A stretch of DNA of 64,000 bases from JAHWKI01 sp035513575 (GTDB lineage Bacteria > Gemmatimonadota > Gemmatimonadetes > Longimicrobiales > RSA9). The notes below the pieces were generated by a model that saw only the letters and a program-made list of their open reading frames with translations, did not search any database and had not been told where the DNA came from. Positions 20,368 through 28,262 of the stretch are shown here, piece after piece. Within the stretch, counting starts at the first letter, position 1; each line of letters starts with the position of its first letter. The stretch lies in NCBI GenBank assembly GCA_035513575.1, contig DATKBW010000134.1, forward strand, positions 94,120-158,119, given 5' to 3'. A program made the translations under genes and the position numbers.

Positions 20368-20970
20368 TCACCCCTCCCGGTCCCCTCCGCCGAACTCCAC
20401 CCGGGGGGCCGTGCGGGCGCTTTCCGGGGCCTCGAACGGCTCTCTCCGCTCCGCCCCGATGACCCGGGCCGTGAGCGTCTGGGGGAAGCGCCGGATGTAC
20501 GTGTTGTACGCCTGCACGGTGTCGTTGTAGTCCCGGCGGGCCACGCTGATCCGGTTCTCCGTCTCGGTGAGCTCGTCCTGCAGCGCGATGAAGCTCCGGT
20601 TGGCCGTCAGCGTGGGGTATGCCTCCACGGCAACATTCAGGAACAGCCGGAGGTTCTCGCCGACGGCGGAGCTGGCGGCCGCCAGCTCGCCCGCACCGGC
20701 GTCGCCCTGCACCGCCCGCTCGAGCTGCTCGCGGGCCTGCGTGAGCCCGGAGCGGGCCGCGGCCACCTCGGTGAACGTTTCCTCCTCGAAGCGCGCCGCT
20801 TCCTCCACGGTGGCGACGAGGTTGGGGATGAGGTCGTTGCGCCGCATCAGCTCGGCCTCGATGTCGGCCTCGCGGGCCTCCACGCTCTCGTCCAGCTCCT
20901 GGATGCGGTTGTAGCCGCAGCCGCTCAGCGGCAGCGCCAGCAGCAGCACCAGCATGGTCATGCGCTTCAT
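20368..20970 (-). CDS. lemA: LemA family lipoprotein
   Basis: 200 residues. A lipoprotein signal with lipobox LSGC (Cys18) precedes an antiparallel helical bundle; the LemA core motifs RRNDLIPNLV (43-52), FTEVAAARS and VAVEAYPTLTANRSF are clear, followed by RRDYNDTVQAYNTY. LemA proteins have no settled function; several are membrane-associated and are often next to TPM-domain proteins, as here. The start overlaps the upstream nucleotidyltransferase-fold gene by four bases (ATGA). Confidence 0.9.
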   Translation of the reverse strand: MKRMTMLVLLLALPLSGCGYNRIQELDESVEAREADIEAELMRRNDLIPNLVATVEEAARFEEETFTEVAAARSGLTQAREQLERAVQGDAGAGELAAASSAVGENLRLFLNVAVEAYPTLTANRSFIALQDELTETENRISVARRDYNDTVQAYNTYIRRFPQTLTARVIGAERREPFEAPESARTAPRVEFGGGDREG

Positions 20971-21695
20971 CGATCCTCTCCCGACAGGGTGTCAACGTAC
21001 CGGACCGTGTCCTCGAGCACCGCGTGGACCGCCCGGACGAGCGGATCGTCGATGTCCGGACTCGGTACCTCGCGGCGGCTCCGTCGCTCCCAGAGCTCCT
21101 CCAGCGGCCGGAGCTCGGCGCCCAGCAGGGTCGCCGCCTCCCGCAGCACCGCGGGGGTGGTTCCCGGGACGGCCTTCCCCGCCAGCCGCAGCGCCACGCG
21201 CAGATACGTGGCGACGGAGGGGAGCGCGGTGAGGAGAAGCCGCCCCAGGTCCTCGGGGCGATCGGCGGCGACGAGCATCCCCTCCCGGAGGTGAACCAGC
21301 TTGCCCCGGAGCTCCCGTTCGGCCTGGAGGCGGAGCTCCTCGGGCTGAACCACGGCATCGGCCAGGGGGTCGTCGCCGTGGAGGATCACCCGCGCCTCGA
21401 GCATGTCGGATGTCTCGATGGCGAAGGCATCCAGGGACGCCTGCCACTCGTCCCAGCCGAACAGCAGCGGGAGCGCGCGCTCGCGCTCGAGCCATTCCCG
21501 GGCGAGGGGAGCCAGCCTGCGCAGGAGCGACGCGTCCGCCGCGTCCACCAGGACCAGCAGGTTGACATCGCTCACGCCGTCCACCGCCTCCTGTCTGGCG
21601 ACGGAGCCGTGGAGCACCACCGCCCGCAACCGCTCCCCCAGCGCCTCCCGCAGCCGCCGCGTGAACTCCCCCGCTTCACCCCGCAGATCCGCCAT
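20967..21695 (-). CDS. Nucleotidyltransferase-fold protein with an altered active site
   Basis: 242 residues. Residues 1-110 resemble the minimal nucleotidyltransferase fold: HGSVARQ (29-35) is the glycine-serine motif and SDVNLLVLVD (42-51) is the strand that normally carries two metal-binding acids (D-x-D). Here the second acid is Asn45. Residues 120-242 form a helical C-terminal region (DPLADAVVQPEEL, LREAATLLGAELR). The gene sits between the TPM and LemA genes with one-base and four-base overlaps, so the three are probably made together. A catalytic role is doubtful; a binding or regulatory role is possible. A good GGAGGGAG ribosome site supports ATG 21695. Confidence 0.7.
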   Translation of the reverse strand: MADLRGEAGEFTRRLREALGERLRAVVLHGSVARQEAVDGVSDVNLLVLVDAADASLLRRLAPLAREWLERERALPLLFGWDEWQASLDAFAIETSDMLEARVILHGDDPLADAVVQPEELRLQAERELRGKLVHLREGMLVAADRPEDLGRLLLTALPSVATYLRVALRLAGKAVPGTTPAVLREAATLLGAELRPLEELWERRSRREVPSPDIDDPLVRAVHAVLEDTVRYVDTLSGEDR

Positions 21696-22504
21696 TACCA
21701 GCTCCCTCCTGCGCCGCCGCCGCCGAATCCGCCGCCGCCCCCGAACCCGCCGAAACCGCCCCCACCGCCGAACCCGCCCCACCCACCCCCGCCGAAGCCC
21801 CCGAACCCGCCCCGGTGCCGGCGCCCCCCGCCCATGGGAATCGGCAGGAAGATCGGGAACGCCCTCCGGCGCCGGCGCCGCCCGAAGAGGCTGAAGAGGA
21901 TGACGAACAGGACCAGCCACACGACCCACGACCCGCGCCCTTCCTCCCGCTCCCCGGCTTCCGGCAGCGTGACGTCGCCGGTCAGCTCGAAGCCGAAATT
22001 CTCGGCGTACTCCATCGCCAACGCCGCGACGCCCGCCGTGATCCCCGTCCCGTAGTCCCCCGCGGTGAAGGCGGGGATCATGTACGCGTCCCGGATCCGG
22101 CCGGCCTCCGCCGCGGTGATGAACGTGTTGGTGTTCTCGCCCAGCTCGATCTTCAGCTCGCCCCGACCCGTCCCGGACGTCTCCTTCGGCACCACCAGGA
22201 TCACCGTGCCGGTATTCCGCCCGCGGTCCCCCGCCTCGCCGGCCGCGCCGATGCGCCACTCCCGCCCGATCTGGAGCGCCACCTCGTCCGGCGTCCGTCC
22301 CTCCAGCGAGCGGAGCGTCACCACCACGATCTCGCCCCCCGAGCGCGCCCGCACTTCGTCGATGATCCGCTGGATCCGCGCTTCGGCCTCCACGGGGATC
22401 ACGTCGGCGAAGTCGTTGATGTAGCCCACCGGCTCCGGCAACGTGGCCTGGGCCGCCGCGCCGGACGCCGAAACCAGGAGGATGGGAAGCAGAGGTCGTT
22501 TCAA
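21695..22504 (-). CDS. TPM-domain (YgcG-like) membrane protein with Gly/Phe-rich tail
   Basis: About 269 residues. A signal peptide (KRPLLPILLVSASGAAAQ) leads to a TPM domain (about 25-175; VGYINDFADVIP, GGEIVVVTLRSLEGRTP, GRNTGTVILVV), one membrane helix (about 193-210, VVWLVLFVILFSLF), a patch of six Arg, and a Gly/Phe/Trp-rich tail. TPM proteins have been linked to photosystem repair in plants and to membrane-protein quality control in bacteria; the bacterial role is unsettled. The start is uncertain: TTG 22504 places the signal peptide at the N-terminus and lies about 45 bases after a possible TAGATT box (22555-22560), while GTG 22543 would begin almost at that transcript start. Confidence 0.8.
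   Translation of the reverse strand: MKRPLLPILLVSASGAAAQATLPEPVGYINDFADVIPVEAEARIQRIIDEVRARSGGEIVVVTLRSLEGRTPDEVALQIGREWRIGAAGEAGDRGRNTGTVILVVPKETSGTGRGELKIELGENTNTFITAAEAGRIRDAYMIPAFTAGDYGTGITAGVAALAMEYAENFGFELTGDVTLPEAGEREEGRGSWVVWLVLFVILFSLFGRRRRRRAFPIFLPIPMGGGRRHRGGFGGFGGGGWGGFGGGGGFGGFGGGGGFGGGGAGGSW
21698..21814 (-). repeat. Gly/Phe-rich low-complexity repeat in the TPM protein
   Basis: The last 39 codons before the stop encode imperfect units of G-F-G-G and G-G-G-G, read as runs of GGC/GGG/GGT with interspersed TTC and one TGG. At DNA level the plus strand is a CCG/CCC-rich tract. Such tails are frequent in TPM-domain proteins and are prone to replication slippage; this is not a CRISPR or tandem array of fixed unit length. 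Confidence 0.75.
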
Positions 22505-22583
22505 AATTCCGCTGGCACCGTTGCGATTTCCGGCTCCGGGCACCGGGTCCCGGGAATCTAGGGCCCGCCGATGCCCGGACGCG

Positions 22584-22620
22584 AATCGGCCGCCCGCCCC
22601 GAGGGGGTTGGCGGCCGATT
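22584..22620 (-). terminator. Stem-loop downstream of tRNA-Arg
   Basis: A perfect 11-base-pair stem (AATCGGCCGCC at 22584-22594 and GGCGGCCGATT at 22610-22620) with a 15-base loop begins seven bases after the tRNA 3' end. On the minus strand the stem ends in ATT rather than a long T run, so termination efficiency is uncertain; it could also help 3' processing. Confidence 0.5.
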
Positions 22621-22627
22621 GGTGCAG

Positions 22628-22701
22628 CGGGCCCGGCAGGACTCGAACCTGCGACCCTCGGTTTAGGAAACCGATGCTCTATCCACCTGAGCTACGGGCC
22701 C
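22628..22701 (-). tRNA. tRNA-Arg (anticodon CCU)
   Basis: 74 bases on the minus strand fold as a tRNA: acceptor GGGCCCG/CGGGCCC, D-stem GCTC/GAGC, anticodon stem TCGGT/ACCGA with loop TTCCTAA, and T-arm GCAGG-TTCGAGT-CCTGC. The anticodon CCT reads the rare Arg codon AGG. No CCA is encoded, so the end must be added by CCA transferase. A promoter lies 15 bases upstream and a long stem-loop seven bases downstream. Confidence 0.96.
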
Positions 22702-22715
22702 TCGATACCGATGGG

Positions 22716-22745
22716 AGTTTACCCCGGGCTGCGCCGGAGGGTCAA
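22716..22745 (-). promoter_or_regulatory. Promoter of tRNA-Arg(CCU)
   Basis: On the minus strand TTGACC (22740-22745, 5/6 match) and TAAACT (22716-22721, 4/6 match) are 18 bases apart. Transcription would start near 22709, eight bases before the mature tRNA 5' end. Confidence 0.62.
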
Positions 22746-22810
22746 CACCGGCCGGTGCGTGTGTGGCGTATGTCCTCATCCCCCCTGGATCGACCCCTGC
22801 CAGGGATCGA

Positions 22811-23272
22811 TCACTCCGGGGCGACGATCCAGTAGCGGCCCGGGCAGTGGGACTCCGCGAGGTCGCGGTCGGCCTGCGTGAAGCCCAGCCCGTCGTGGAG
22901 GGACTCCACCTCTCCGCCGGGCAGGCGGAAGGTCTCGCCGACGCGCCCGACGAGGTCGCCCGAGGCATCGAGGATCCGGATCGTGCCGCCCACTTGCTCG
23001 AAGCTGTGGCCATGCGGCCACACGACCGTGTGGAGGTCGGCCGAAACCAGCCGCAGACAGCCGTTCTCGTCGGCCGTGACCGGCCCCTCGAAGAGCGCGT
23101 CCATGCTCGCGTCAGGGGTGAAGGTCATCGTCAGGAAGACGACGCCGGCCCCGATCCGGGCCTCGATGTTGTCCGCGGCGACCGTGTCCTGCGGCGCGAT
23201 GCCCGTGACCGACGAGCACGCGCCGGCCGCGAGGGCGCCGAGCGCGAGGAGGACCGGCGTCCTCCCTCCCAT
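22811..23272 (-). CDS. Small lipoprotein of unknown function
   Basis: 153 residues, not recognised. The N-terminus (MGGRTPVLLALGALAAGAC) ends in a lipobox A-G-A-C at Cys19 followed by SSVTG, so it is likely an outer- or inner-membrane lipoprotein. The body is beta-rich, with VFLTMTFTPDASMDALFEG, ENGCLRLVS and WPHGHSFE, and ends in GRYWIVAPE. Two further Cys could form a disulfide. The ATG at 23272 is preceded by GAGG nine bases upstream. It stands alone between tRNA-Arg and the acidic protein gene. Confidence 0.62.
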   Translation of the reverse strand: MGGRTPVLLALGALAAGACSSVTGIAPQDTVAADNIEARIGAGVVFLTMTFTPDASMDALFEGPVTADENGCLRLVSADLHTVVWPHGHSFEQVGGTIRILDASGDLVGRVGETFRLPGGEVESLHDGLGFTQADRDLAESHCPGRYWIVAPE

Positions 23273-23385
23273 CACCGTGTACCTCAATGGAACCCCCCTG
23301 TGGAAACGAGTACGATCTGCTCGAGGGGAAGACGCAGGACGGGTCACGGTTCTGTCGCGGCGCCGGGTCGGTCGCCGCTGCCGGG

Positions 23386-24045
23386 TCACTCCTCCATGCG
23401 GGCGCGGTAGCCCGCGAGCACGCCCGCCAGCAGGGAGGTGAGTCGATCCCGGGAGTCCATCTCACGCTCCACGCCGGCCGGCCCCTCACGCCGCAGGACG
23501 TGGGCGAGATGCTCCAGCCGCTCGGCGAGCGCCTCCGCCTCCGGGGTCCTCCGGTGCGGCGGTCCCGCCCGGGCGCCCGCCCCCTCCGCCTCCAGGGCTA
23601 CTTCCCGGGGCTCGTAGGCTCTCCCCTCGATGTCGAACGCGGCGAAGGGGAACTCGTCCTCGTCCGCTGTCGCGGCCGCGTGCTCCGGCTCGAGCTCGCC
23701 CCCTCCCGGAAGCGCTGCGTCGTCCCACGGGTAGTCGCGGGAGGCTCCCGGCTCGCTGGCGGGGCCGACCGGCTCCGGCTCGACGGTCCGGGAGGCGGCC
23801 TCCGGCTCGAGGTCGGCCAGGTCGACCGACCCGCCCCATGGATCTCCCGCGTCGGGCTCGGGCGGCGCCGGGGCGGCATCCGCCGGCGCGCCCCCCTCGG
23901 GGGTCCGGGCGGCGGACCGGCCCGCGCCGGGGACGTAGGGCGGGAGGATGAGGTCCTCTTCGTCCGCGGCTTCCTCGGCCCAGCGGGTCCTGGCGGGCGG
24001 GGTGGGCGTGTCACCGCCGCCCGCGCCGTGGCCTTCCAGCGTCAT
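23386..24045 (-). CDS. Acidic, low-complexity protein of unknown function
   Basis: 219 residues, not recognised. Residues 1-140 are rich in Pro, Ala, Glu, Asp and Gly and probably disordered (for example EEAADEEDLILPPYVPG). Residues 150-219 look helical and more conserved (PEAEALAERLEHLAHVL, SRDRLTSLLAGVLAGY), possibly a small coiled-coil or interaction helix. There is no signal peptide or membrane helix, so it is cytoplasmic. ATG 24045 has an AGGAG ribosome site six bases upstream; TTG 24072 is a poorer alternative. It lies 84 bases downstream of the YqaA gene. Confidence 0.5.
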   Translation of the reverse strand: MTLEGHGAGGGDTPTPPARTRWAEEAADEEDLILPPYVPGAGRSAARTPEGGAPADAAPAPPEPDAGDPWGGSVDLADLEPEAASRTVEPEPVGPASEPGASRDYPWDDAALPGGGELEPEHAAATADEDEFPFAAFDIEGRAYEPREVALEAEGAGARAGPPHRRTPEAEALAERLEHLAHVLRREGPAGVEREMDSRDRLTSLLAGVLAGYRARMEE

Positions 24046-24129
24046 CGCCGACTCCTGGTTGGGAGGCTCCAAGGGGAGGCACGGCAGGAAGATAGGACGT
24101 TTTCGGCGTCCACGCCACCGAACCGACGG

Positions 24130-24834
24130 TCAGCCGAGGACGACCTTGATCACGACGAAGCCGCCGACCAGGAGGATCAGGAACAGCCACGCCAGGCGAT
24201 CGAAGTGCCTGTCGATGAACCCCTGGATCGGCGGGCCGTACAGGTAGATGAGCCCGGCGACGATGAAGAACCGCGCCGCGCGGCTGATCCCGCCCGCCAG
24301 GAGGAAGATCGGGAAGGAGATCGCGAAGGCCCCCGCCGACAGCGTGAACACCTTGAACGGGATGGGGGTGAACCCGGCGGCGAAGATGGCCCAGAAGTCG
24401 TACGTGTCGTAGAGCACCCGCACGCGCTCGAAGGACGCGGGCGAGACGCCGGGCACGTACGAGAAGAAGAACTGGTCCACGGCGGACCACAGCCCCCAGC
24501 CGATGGCGTACCCGGCGATTGCGCCGAGGACGGAGCCGGCCGTGCAGATCGCCGCGAACCGGAGGGCCCTCCGGGGAGAGCCCAGGGCCAGGGCGATGAG
24601 CAGCGGGTCCGGCGGGATCGGGAAGAAGGAGGACTCCGCGAAGGAAAAGCCGAAGAGCGCCCACCCGCCGTGCGGCCTGTCCGCGTAGGACAGGACCCAG
24701 TCGTACATGCGACGGATCCAGCCGACCTTCGCCGCCACACCCGGGGTCGCCGGGCCGGGAACGTCCTCCCCGTGCATCCCCTCCCCCTCCCCCTCCTCTT
24801 CCTCCTCCCGCCCGCGCGCGGTGCTCTCGTTCAT
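24130..24834 (-). CDS. YqaA/DedA-type VTT-domain membrane protein
   Basis: 234 residues, four to five membrane helices. The VTT domain shows SFAESSFFPIPPDPLLIAL (about 66-84) and the re-entrant motif GFTPIPFKVFTLSAGAF (about 153-169), both typical of the YqaA branch of the DedA superfamily, which includes lipid scramblases or undecaprenyl-phosphate carriers and supports membrane homeostasis. The cytoplasmic N-terminus has a poly-Glu/Gly run (about 10-19). The ATG at 24834 overlaps the pcm stop by four bases, which fixes this start over an upstream in-frame alternative. Confidence 0.85.
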   Translation of the reverse strand: MNESTARGREEEEEGEGEGMHGEDVPGPATPGVAAKVGWIRRMYDWVLSYADRPHGGWALFGFSFAESSFFPIPPDPLLIALALGSPRRALRFAAICTAGSVLGAIAGYAIGWGLWSAVDQFFFSYVPGVSPASFERVRVLYDTYDFWAIFAAGFTPIPFKVFTLSAGAFAISFPIFLLAGGISRAARFFIVAGLIYLYGPPIQGFIDRHFDRLAWLFLILLVGGFVVIKVVLG

Positions 24835-25475
24835 TCGGGCCAACCGAACCTTCCAATCAGGGGGACGAAGACACACGCGGTCACCGTTTCACGCTCCGTG
24901 CCGCCGTCGGCGGCGCGCCGGACGAGCGTGAGCGTCTGGCTGTCGCGGTCCCCCAGAGGGATGAGCAGCCGCCCACCGGGCGCGAGCTGGTCCACCAGCG
25001 CCTGTGGCACATCCGGGGCCGCGGCGGCCACGAGGATGGCGTCGTAGGGCGCGAAGCGAGACCACCCGACGGTCCCATCGCCGGTCAGGAGCGCGACGTT
25101 CCGGTAGCCGAGGGCATCCAGGACCTGCCGCGCCCGCACCGCGAGCTCGGGGATCCGCTCCACCGAGTACACGTTCCCGGCGACGCGGGCGAGGAGCGCC
25201 GTCTGGTACCCGCTCCCCGTGCCGACTTCCAGGACGCGGTCCCCCGCCCCGATCCCCAGGACCTGCAGGTACAGGGCCTGGAGGGACGGCTGCGAGATGG
25301 TCTGTCCGAACCCGATGGGGAGCGCGTTGTCCTCGTACGCCCGCCGCACCACCGCGGGGGGGACGAACCGGTGCCGGGGCACCTCGGCGACGGCCTGGAG
25401 CACCCGCGGGTCCGAGACGCCCACGTCGCGCACCGCATCCACGAGTCGCCGGCGCTTGCGGGCGTACGGATCCAT
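24831..25475 (-). CDS. pcm: Protein-L-isoaspartate O-methyltransferase
   Basis: 214 residues. Uses S-adenosylmethionine to methylate L-isoaspartyl residues of damaged proteins, starting their repair. The SAM-binding motif EVGTGSGYQTALLA (83-96) and the substrate-site segment FGQTISQP (56-63) are clear, as is the motif III region LVDQLAPGGRLLIP. Length matches the family. It overlaps surE by one base (TGATG); pcm next to surE is a widely conserved pair linked to stationary-phase survival. Confidence 0.95.
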   Translation of the reverse strand: MDPYARKRRRLVDAVRDVGVSDPRVLQAVAEVPRHRFVPPAVVRRAYEDNALPIGFGQTISQPSLQALYLQVLGIGAGDRVLEVGTGSGYQTALLARVAGNVYSVERIPELAVRARQVLDALGYRNVALLTGDGTVGWSRFAPYDAILVAAAAPDVPQALVDQLAPGGRLLIPLGDRDSQTLTLVRRAADGGTERETVTACVFVPLIGRFGWPE

Positions 25476-26221
25476 CAGCCGTCGAGATCCCAGCCGCGGA
25501 TGTCCTGCAGGAGCTGATGGTTCGTCAGGTCCAGGTGCAGCGGAGTGACGGAGACGTATCCGTCCTGGATGGCCTGGAAGTCCGATTCCGCGCCGCCCCA
25601 CCAGCGGCTCTCCCCTCCCCCGATCCAGAAGTATTCCCGGCCGTTCGGGTCCATGGCCCGCGTGAGCGACCCCTCATAGGCGCGGCGGCCGAGCCGCGTC
25701 ACGCGGACGCCCCTGGCATCCGCGGGGGCGACGGGCGGAATGTTGATGTTGAGCAGCGTCTCCTCGGGGAACGAGCCGCGGCCCGTGATGCGGGCGAGGA
25801 CCTTCATCAGGAACGGCTCCCAGGCCTCGATCGCTTCCGCGTCGCGTCCGGCGTAGGAGACGGCGACGCCCGGGATCCCCAGGAGGGTCGCCTCCATGGC
25901 CCCGGCGACGGTCCCGGAGTAGAGGACGTCATCCCCCAGGTTGGCGCCGTGGTTCACGCCCGAGAGGACGAAATCGGGGCGCCGCTCCAGGAGCTCGCCC
26001 ACGGCCAGGATCACGCAGTCGGTGGGCGTGCCATCGACGACGGTGGCATCGCTCACCGCCCGGGCGCGGAGGGGGTGGTGGAGCGTGAGGGAGTGACTGG
26101 TCGCGCTCTGTTCCCGGTCGGGGGCCACCACGTGGACCTGGCCGAGCGACGCCGCGGCCCGGATCAGCGAGCGGATTCCCAGCGCCAGATAGCCGTCGTC
26201 GTTCGTGACCAGGATGTCCAT
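25475..26221 (-). CDS. surE: 5'-nucleotidase SurE
   Basis: 248 residues. Metal-dependent nucleoside monophosphate phosphatase, also acting on short polyphosphate. The N-terminus TNDDGY (6-11) holds the metal ligands Asp8 and Asp9, SATSHSLT carries the conserved Ser, and GVNHGANLGDDVLYSGTVAG (88-107) is the family signature with the ligand Asn. It is coupled to merR upstream (TGATG) and pcm downstream (TGATG). Confidence 0.96.
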   Translation of the reverse strand: MDILVTNDDGYLALGIRSLIRAAASLGQVHVVAPDREQSATSHSLTLHHPLRARAVSDATVVDGTPTDCVILAVGELLERRPDFVLSGVNHGANLGDDVLYSGTVAGAMEATLLGIPGVAVSYAGRDAEAIEAWEPFLMKVLARITGRGSFPEETLLNINIPPVAPADARGVRVTRLGRRAYEGSLTRAMDPNGREYFWIGGGESRWWGGAESDFQAIQDGYVSVTPLHLDLTNHQLLQDIRGWDLDG

Positions 26222-26586
26222 CAGCCCCCGGCGTCTCCCCGCAGGATCTGCAGGATCTCCCTGAGCTCGCGCCGGATGTCATCGACGGTGGCGCGGTCCA
26301 GCATCGGTCGCATGGCTCCCTCCAGCTCCCCGCCCTTGCGCAGCTCGTCCACCTTCTGGCGCGCCCCCTCGATGGTGTACTTCTCGTCGTACAGGAGCCG
26401 CTTCACCAGGATGACCAGCCGGATCTCCTTCCGCTGGTAGACCCGGTTTCCCGCACGGTTCTTCGCTGGCTTGAGGGCCGGGAACTGGCTCTCCCAGTAC
26501 CGCAGCACGTGGGGCTTCAGCCCCACCAGCTCGCAGACCTCGCCGATGGAGTAGTACTCCTTGCGGATGATCGGCCGCTCGGTCAT
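26221..26586 (-). CDS. MerR-family transcriptional regulator
   Basis: 121 residues. An N-terminal winged helix with the MerR pattern YYSIGEVCELVGLKPHVLRYW (about 11-31) and the second recognition wing AGNRVYQRKEIRLV (45-58) is followed by a dimerisation coiled coil (LVILVKRLLYDEKYTIEGARQKV) and a short C-terminal tail with no Cys, so it is not a metal sensor. Small MerR proteins of this type are usually annotated HspR/MlrA-like; the signal is unknown. Its position as first gene of merR-surE-pcm-yqaA suggests it could regulate this stress cluster. Confidence 0.85.
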   Translation of the reverse strand: MTERPIIRKEYYSIGEVCELVGLKPHVLRYWESQFPALKPAKNRAGNRVYQRKEIRLVILVKRLLYDEKYTIEGARQKVDELRKGGELEGAMRPMLDRATVDDIRRELREILQILRGDAGG

Positions 26587-26652
26587 GGAGATCCGGAAGT
26601 CACGGAGAGGGGGCTCTTCACCACGGGCCCGCGCCGCGTACGTTCGCTCGCT

Positions 26653-27663
26653 TCACCGCCACAGCTCCGCCTTCGGCTCCCGCAGCATCAGGCTCCGCAC
26701 CGCCTCGTCGGGCGGGCGTCCCTCGAAGAGCACGGCGTGCACCTCGGCGACGATGGGCATCTCGATCCCCTCGCGCTGCGCCAGGTCGTGGGCCGCCCGG
26801 CTGGTCTCCACCCCTTCCGCCACCATCCGCATCTCGCGGAGGACGTCGTCGAGCTTGCGGCCCTGGCCGAGGGCGTAGCCCACGGACCGGTTCCGGCTCA
26901 GCTCCCCCGTACACGTCAGGATCAGGTCCCCCATCCCGGCGAGCCCCATGAACGTCAGCGGGTTGGCCCCGAGGGAGACGCCGAGGCGGCTCATCTCCGC
27001 GAGCCCGCGTGTGATCAGCGCCGCGCGGGTGTTGTGGCCGTACCCGAGTCCGGCGACCATCCCCGCGGCGAGAGCCATCACGTTCTTGAGCGAGCCGCCC
27101 AGCTCCACGCCGATGACGTCGTGGCTCGTGTAGACCCGGAAGTAATCGGTCTGGAACAGCTCCTGGGCCTGCCGCGCCGCCGCCGTGTCCCGCGCCGCCA
27201 CCGTGACCGCCGTGGGTTGCTCGCGGGCCACCTCGGTGGCGAAGCTCGGCCCCGAAAGGAAGCACGTGGACCGGTGCGTGCCCTCGGGAAGCACGTCCTC
27301 CAGCACCTCCGCCATGGTCTCGAGCGTCGCGGTCTCGATCCCCTTGGACGCGCTCACCACGAGGGCGTTCCTGGACATCACCCGCGCGGCCCGGCGCATG
27401 ACCTGGCGCACGTGCTGCGACGGGCTCACGGACACCAGCACGTCCGCTCCCTCCACGGCCTCCTCCAGCGACGCGGTGGCGCGCAGCCGATCATCCAGGG
27501 GCACATCCGGGAGGTACACCGGGTTCGTGCGCGTCCGGGTGATGGCCTCCACCACGTCCTCCTCGAACGACCACAGGACGACCGGGTGTCCCTTCTTCGC
27601 CAGCAGGTTCGCCAGCGTCGTCCCCCAGCTCCCCGCCCCGGCCACGGCTACCCGCTCGCTCAC
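26653..27663 (-). CDS. gpsA: Glycerol-3-phosphate dehydrogenase [NAD(P)+]
   Basis: 336 residues. Reduces dihydroxyacetone phosphate to sn-glycerol-3-phosphate, the backbone for phospholipids. The Rossmann motif GAGSWGTTLA (9-18), the CFLSGPSFA segment, the catalytic Lys in GGSLKNVMAL and the GHNTRAALITRGLAEM signature are all present. Start GTG 27663 overlaps the plsY stop by four bases. The neighbour plsY uses its product, so the two enzymes form the entry to phosphatidic acid. Confidence 0.96.
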   Translation of the reverse strand: MSERVAVAGAGSWGTTLANLLAKKGHPVVLWSFEEDVVEAITRTRTNPVYLPDVPLDDRLRATASLEEAVEGADVLVSVSPSQHVRQVMRRAARVMSRNALVVSASKGIETATLETMAEVLEDVLPEGTHRSTCFLSGPSFATEVAREQPTAVTVAARDTAAARQAQELFQTDYFRVYTSHDVIGVELGGSLKNVMALAAGMVAGLGYGHNTRAALITRGLAEMSRLGVSLGANPLTFMGLAGMGDLILTCTGELSRNRSVGYALGQGRKLDDVLREMRMVAEGVETSRAAHDLAQREGIEMPIVAEVHAVLFEGRPPDEAVRSLMLREPKAELWR

Positions 27664-28262
27664 CCGGCCTCCTTGCGTTTCGCGAAGCGCGCTTCCTCGC
27701 CGCGCGCGAGCCGCCGGATGTTCGCCCGGTGGGCGTAGATCACGAAGGCCGCGAGCGCCACCGAGAGAACGAGCTCGAACGGCGGCTCGTTGGTCACGAA
27801 CACCGCCACCGGCAGGACGAGGGCGGCGAGGATCGAGGCGAGGGACACGATCCGCGTGAGCGTCACGGTCACGCCCCAGACGATGAAGCCGATGAGCACC
27901 GCCCACGGCGCGAGAGCGAGGAACACGCCGGCGCTGGTGGCCACGCCCTTCCCTCCCCTGAAGCCGACGTAAATGGAGAAGACGTGCCCCACGATGGCCG
28001 CGGCGCCGTAGGCCAGCGCCCACTCGGCGGCGGGCGCGCCATCCCAGAGCGGGAACAGGGCGGTGGGCACCCACCCTTTCGCCACGTCCACCAGCATGAC
28101 GGGGAGGGCCGCCTTCCAGCCCAGCACCCGGAACGCGTTGGTCGCCCCCAGGTTGCCGCTGCCGTGCTCCCGCAGGTCGATCCGCCGCACCAGCCGTCCC
28201 ATCACGTAGCTCGTGGGCGTGGCGCCGACGAGGTAGGCCACCAGGAGTAGCAGCCAGCTCAC
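27660..28262 (-). CDS. plsY: Glycerol-3-phosphate acyltransferase PlsY
   Basis: 200 residues, five membrane helices. Transfers an acyl group from acyl-phosphate to glycerol-3-phosphate. The three cytosolic motifs are seen: GSGNLGATNA (about 35-44), the GGKGVAT loop (about 98-104) and HRANIRRL near the C-terminus. The GTG at 28262 overlaps the der stop by four bases and the stop overlaps gpsA. No plsX or plsC is in the immediate operon. Confidence 0.94.
   Translation of the reverse strand: MSWLLLLVAYLVGATPTSYVMGRLVRRIDLREHGSGNLGATNAFRVLGWKAALPVMLVDVAKGWVPTALFPLWDGAPAAEWALAYGAAAIVGHVFSIYVGFRGGKGVATSAGVFLALAPWAVLIGFIVWGVTVTLTRIVSLASILAALVLPVAVFVTNEPPFELVLSVALAAFVIYAHRANIRRLARGEEARFAKRKEAG

Noticed and set aside
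21698..21834. CRISPR or tandem repeat array
   Set aside because: Units vary in length, are coding in frame and encode a Gly/Phe tail common in TPM-domain proteins; no spacers.
24781..24810. CT-rich tract as a regulatory or triplex element
   Set aside because: It is inside the YqaA gene and encodes a Glu/Gly run at its N-terminus; no further evidence.
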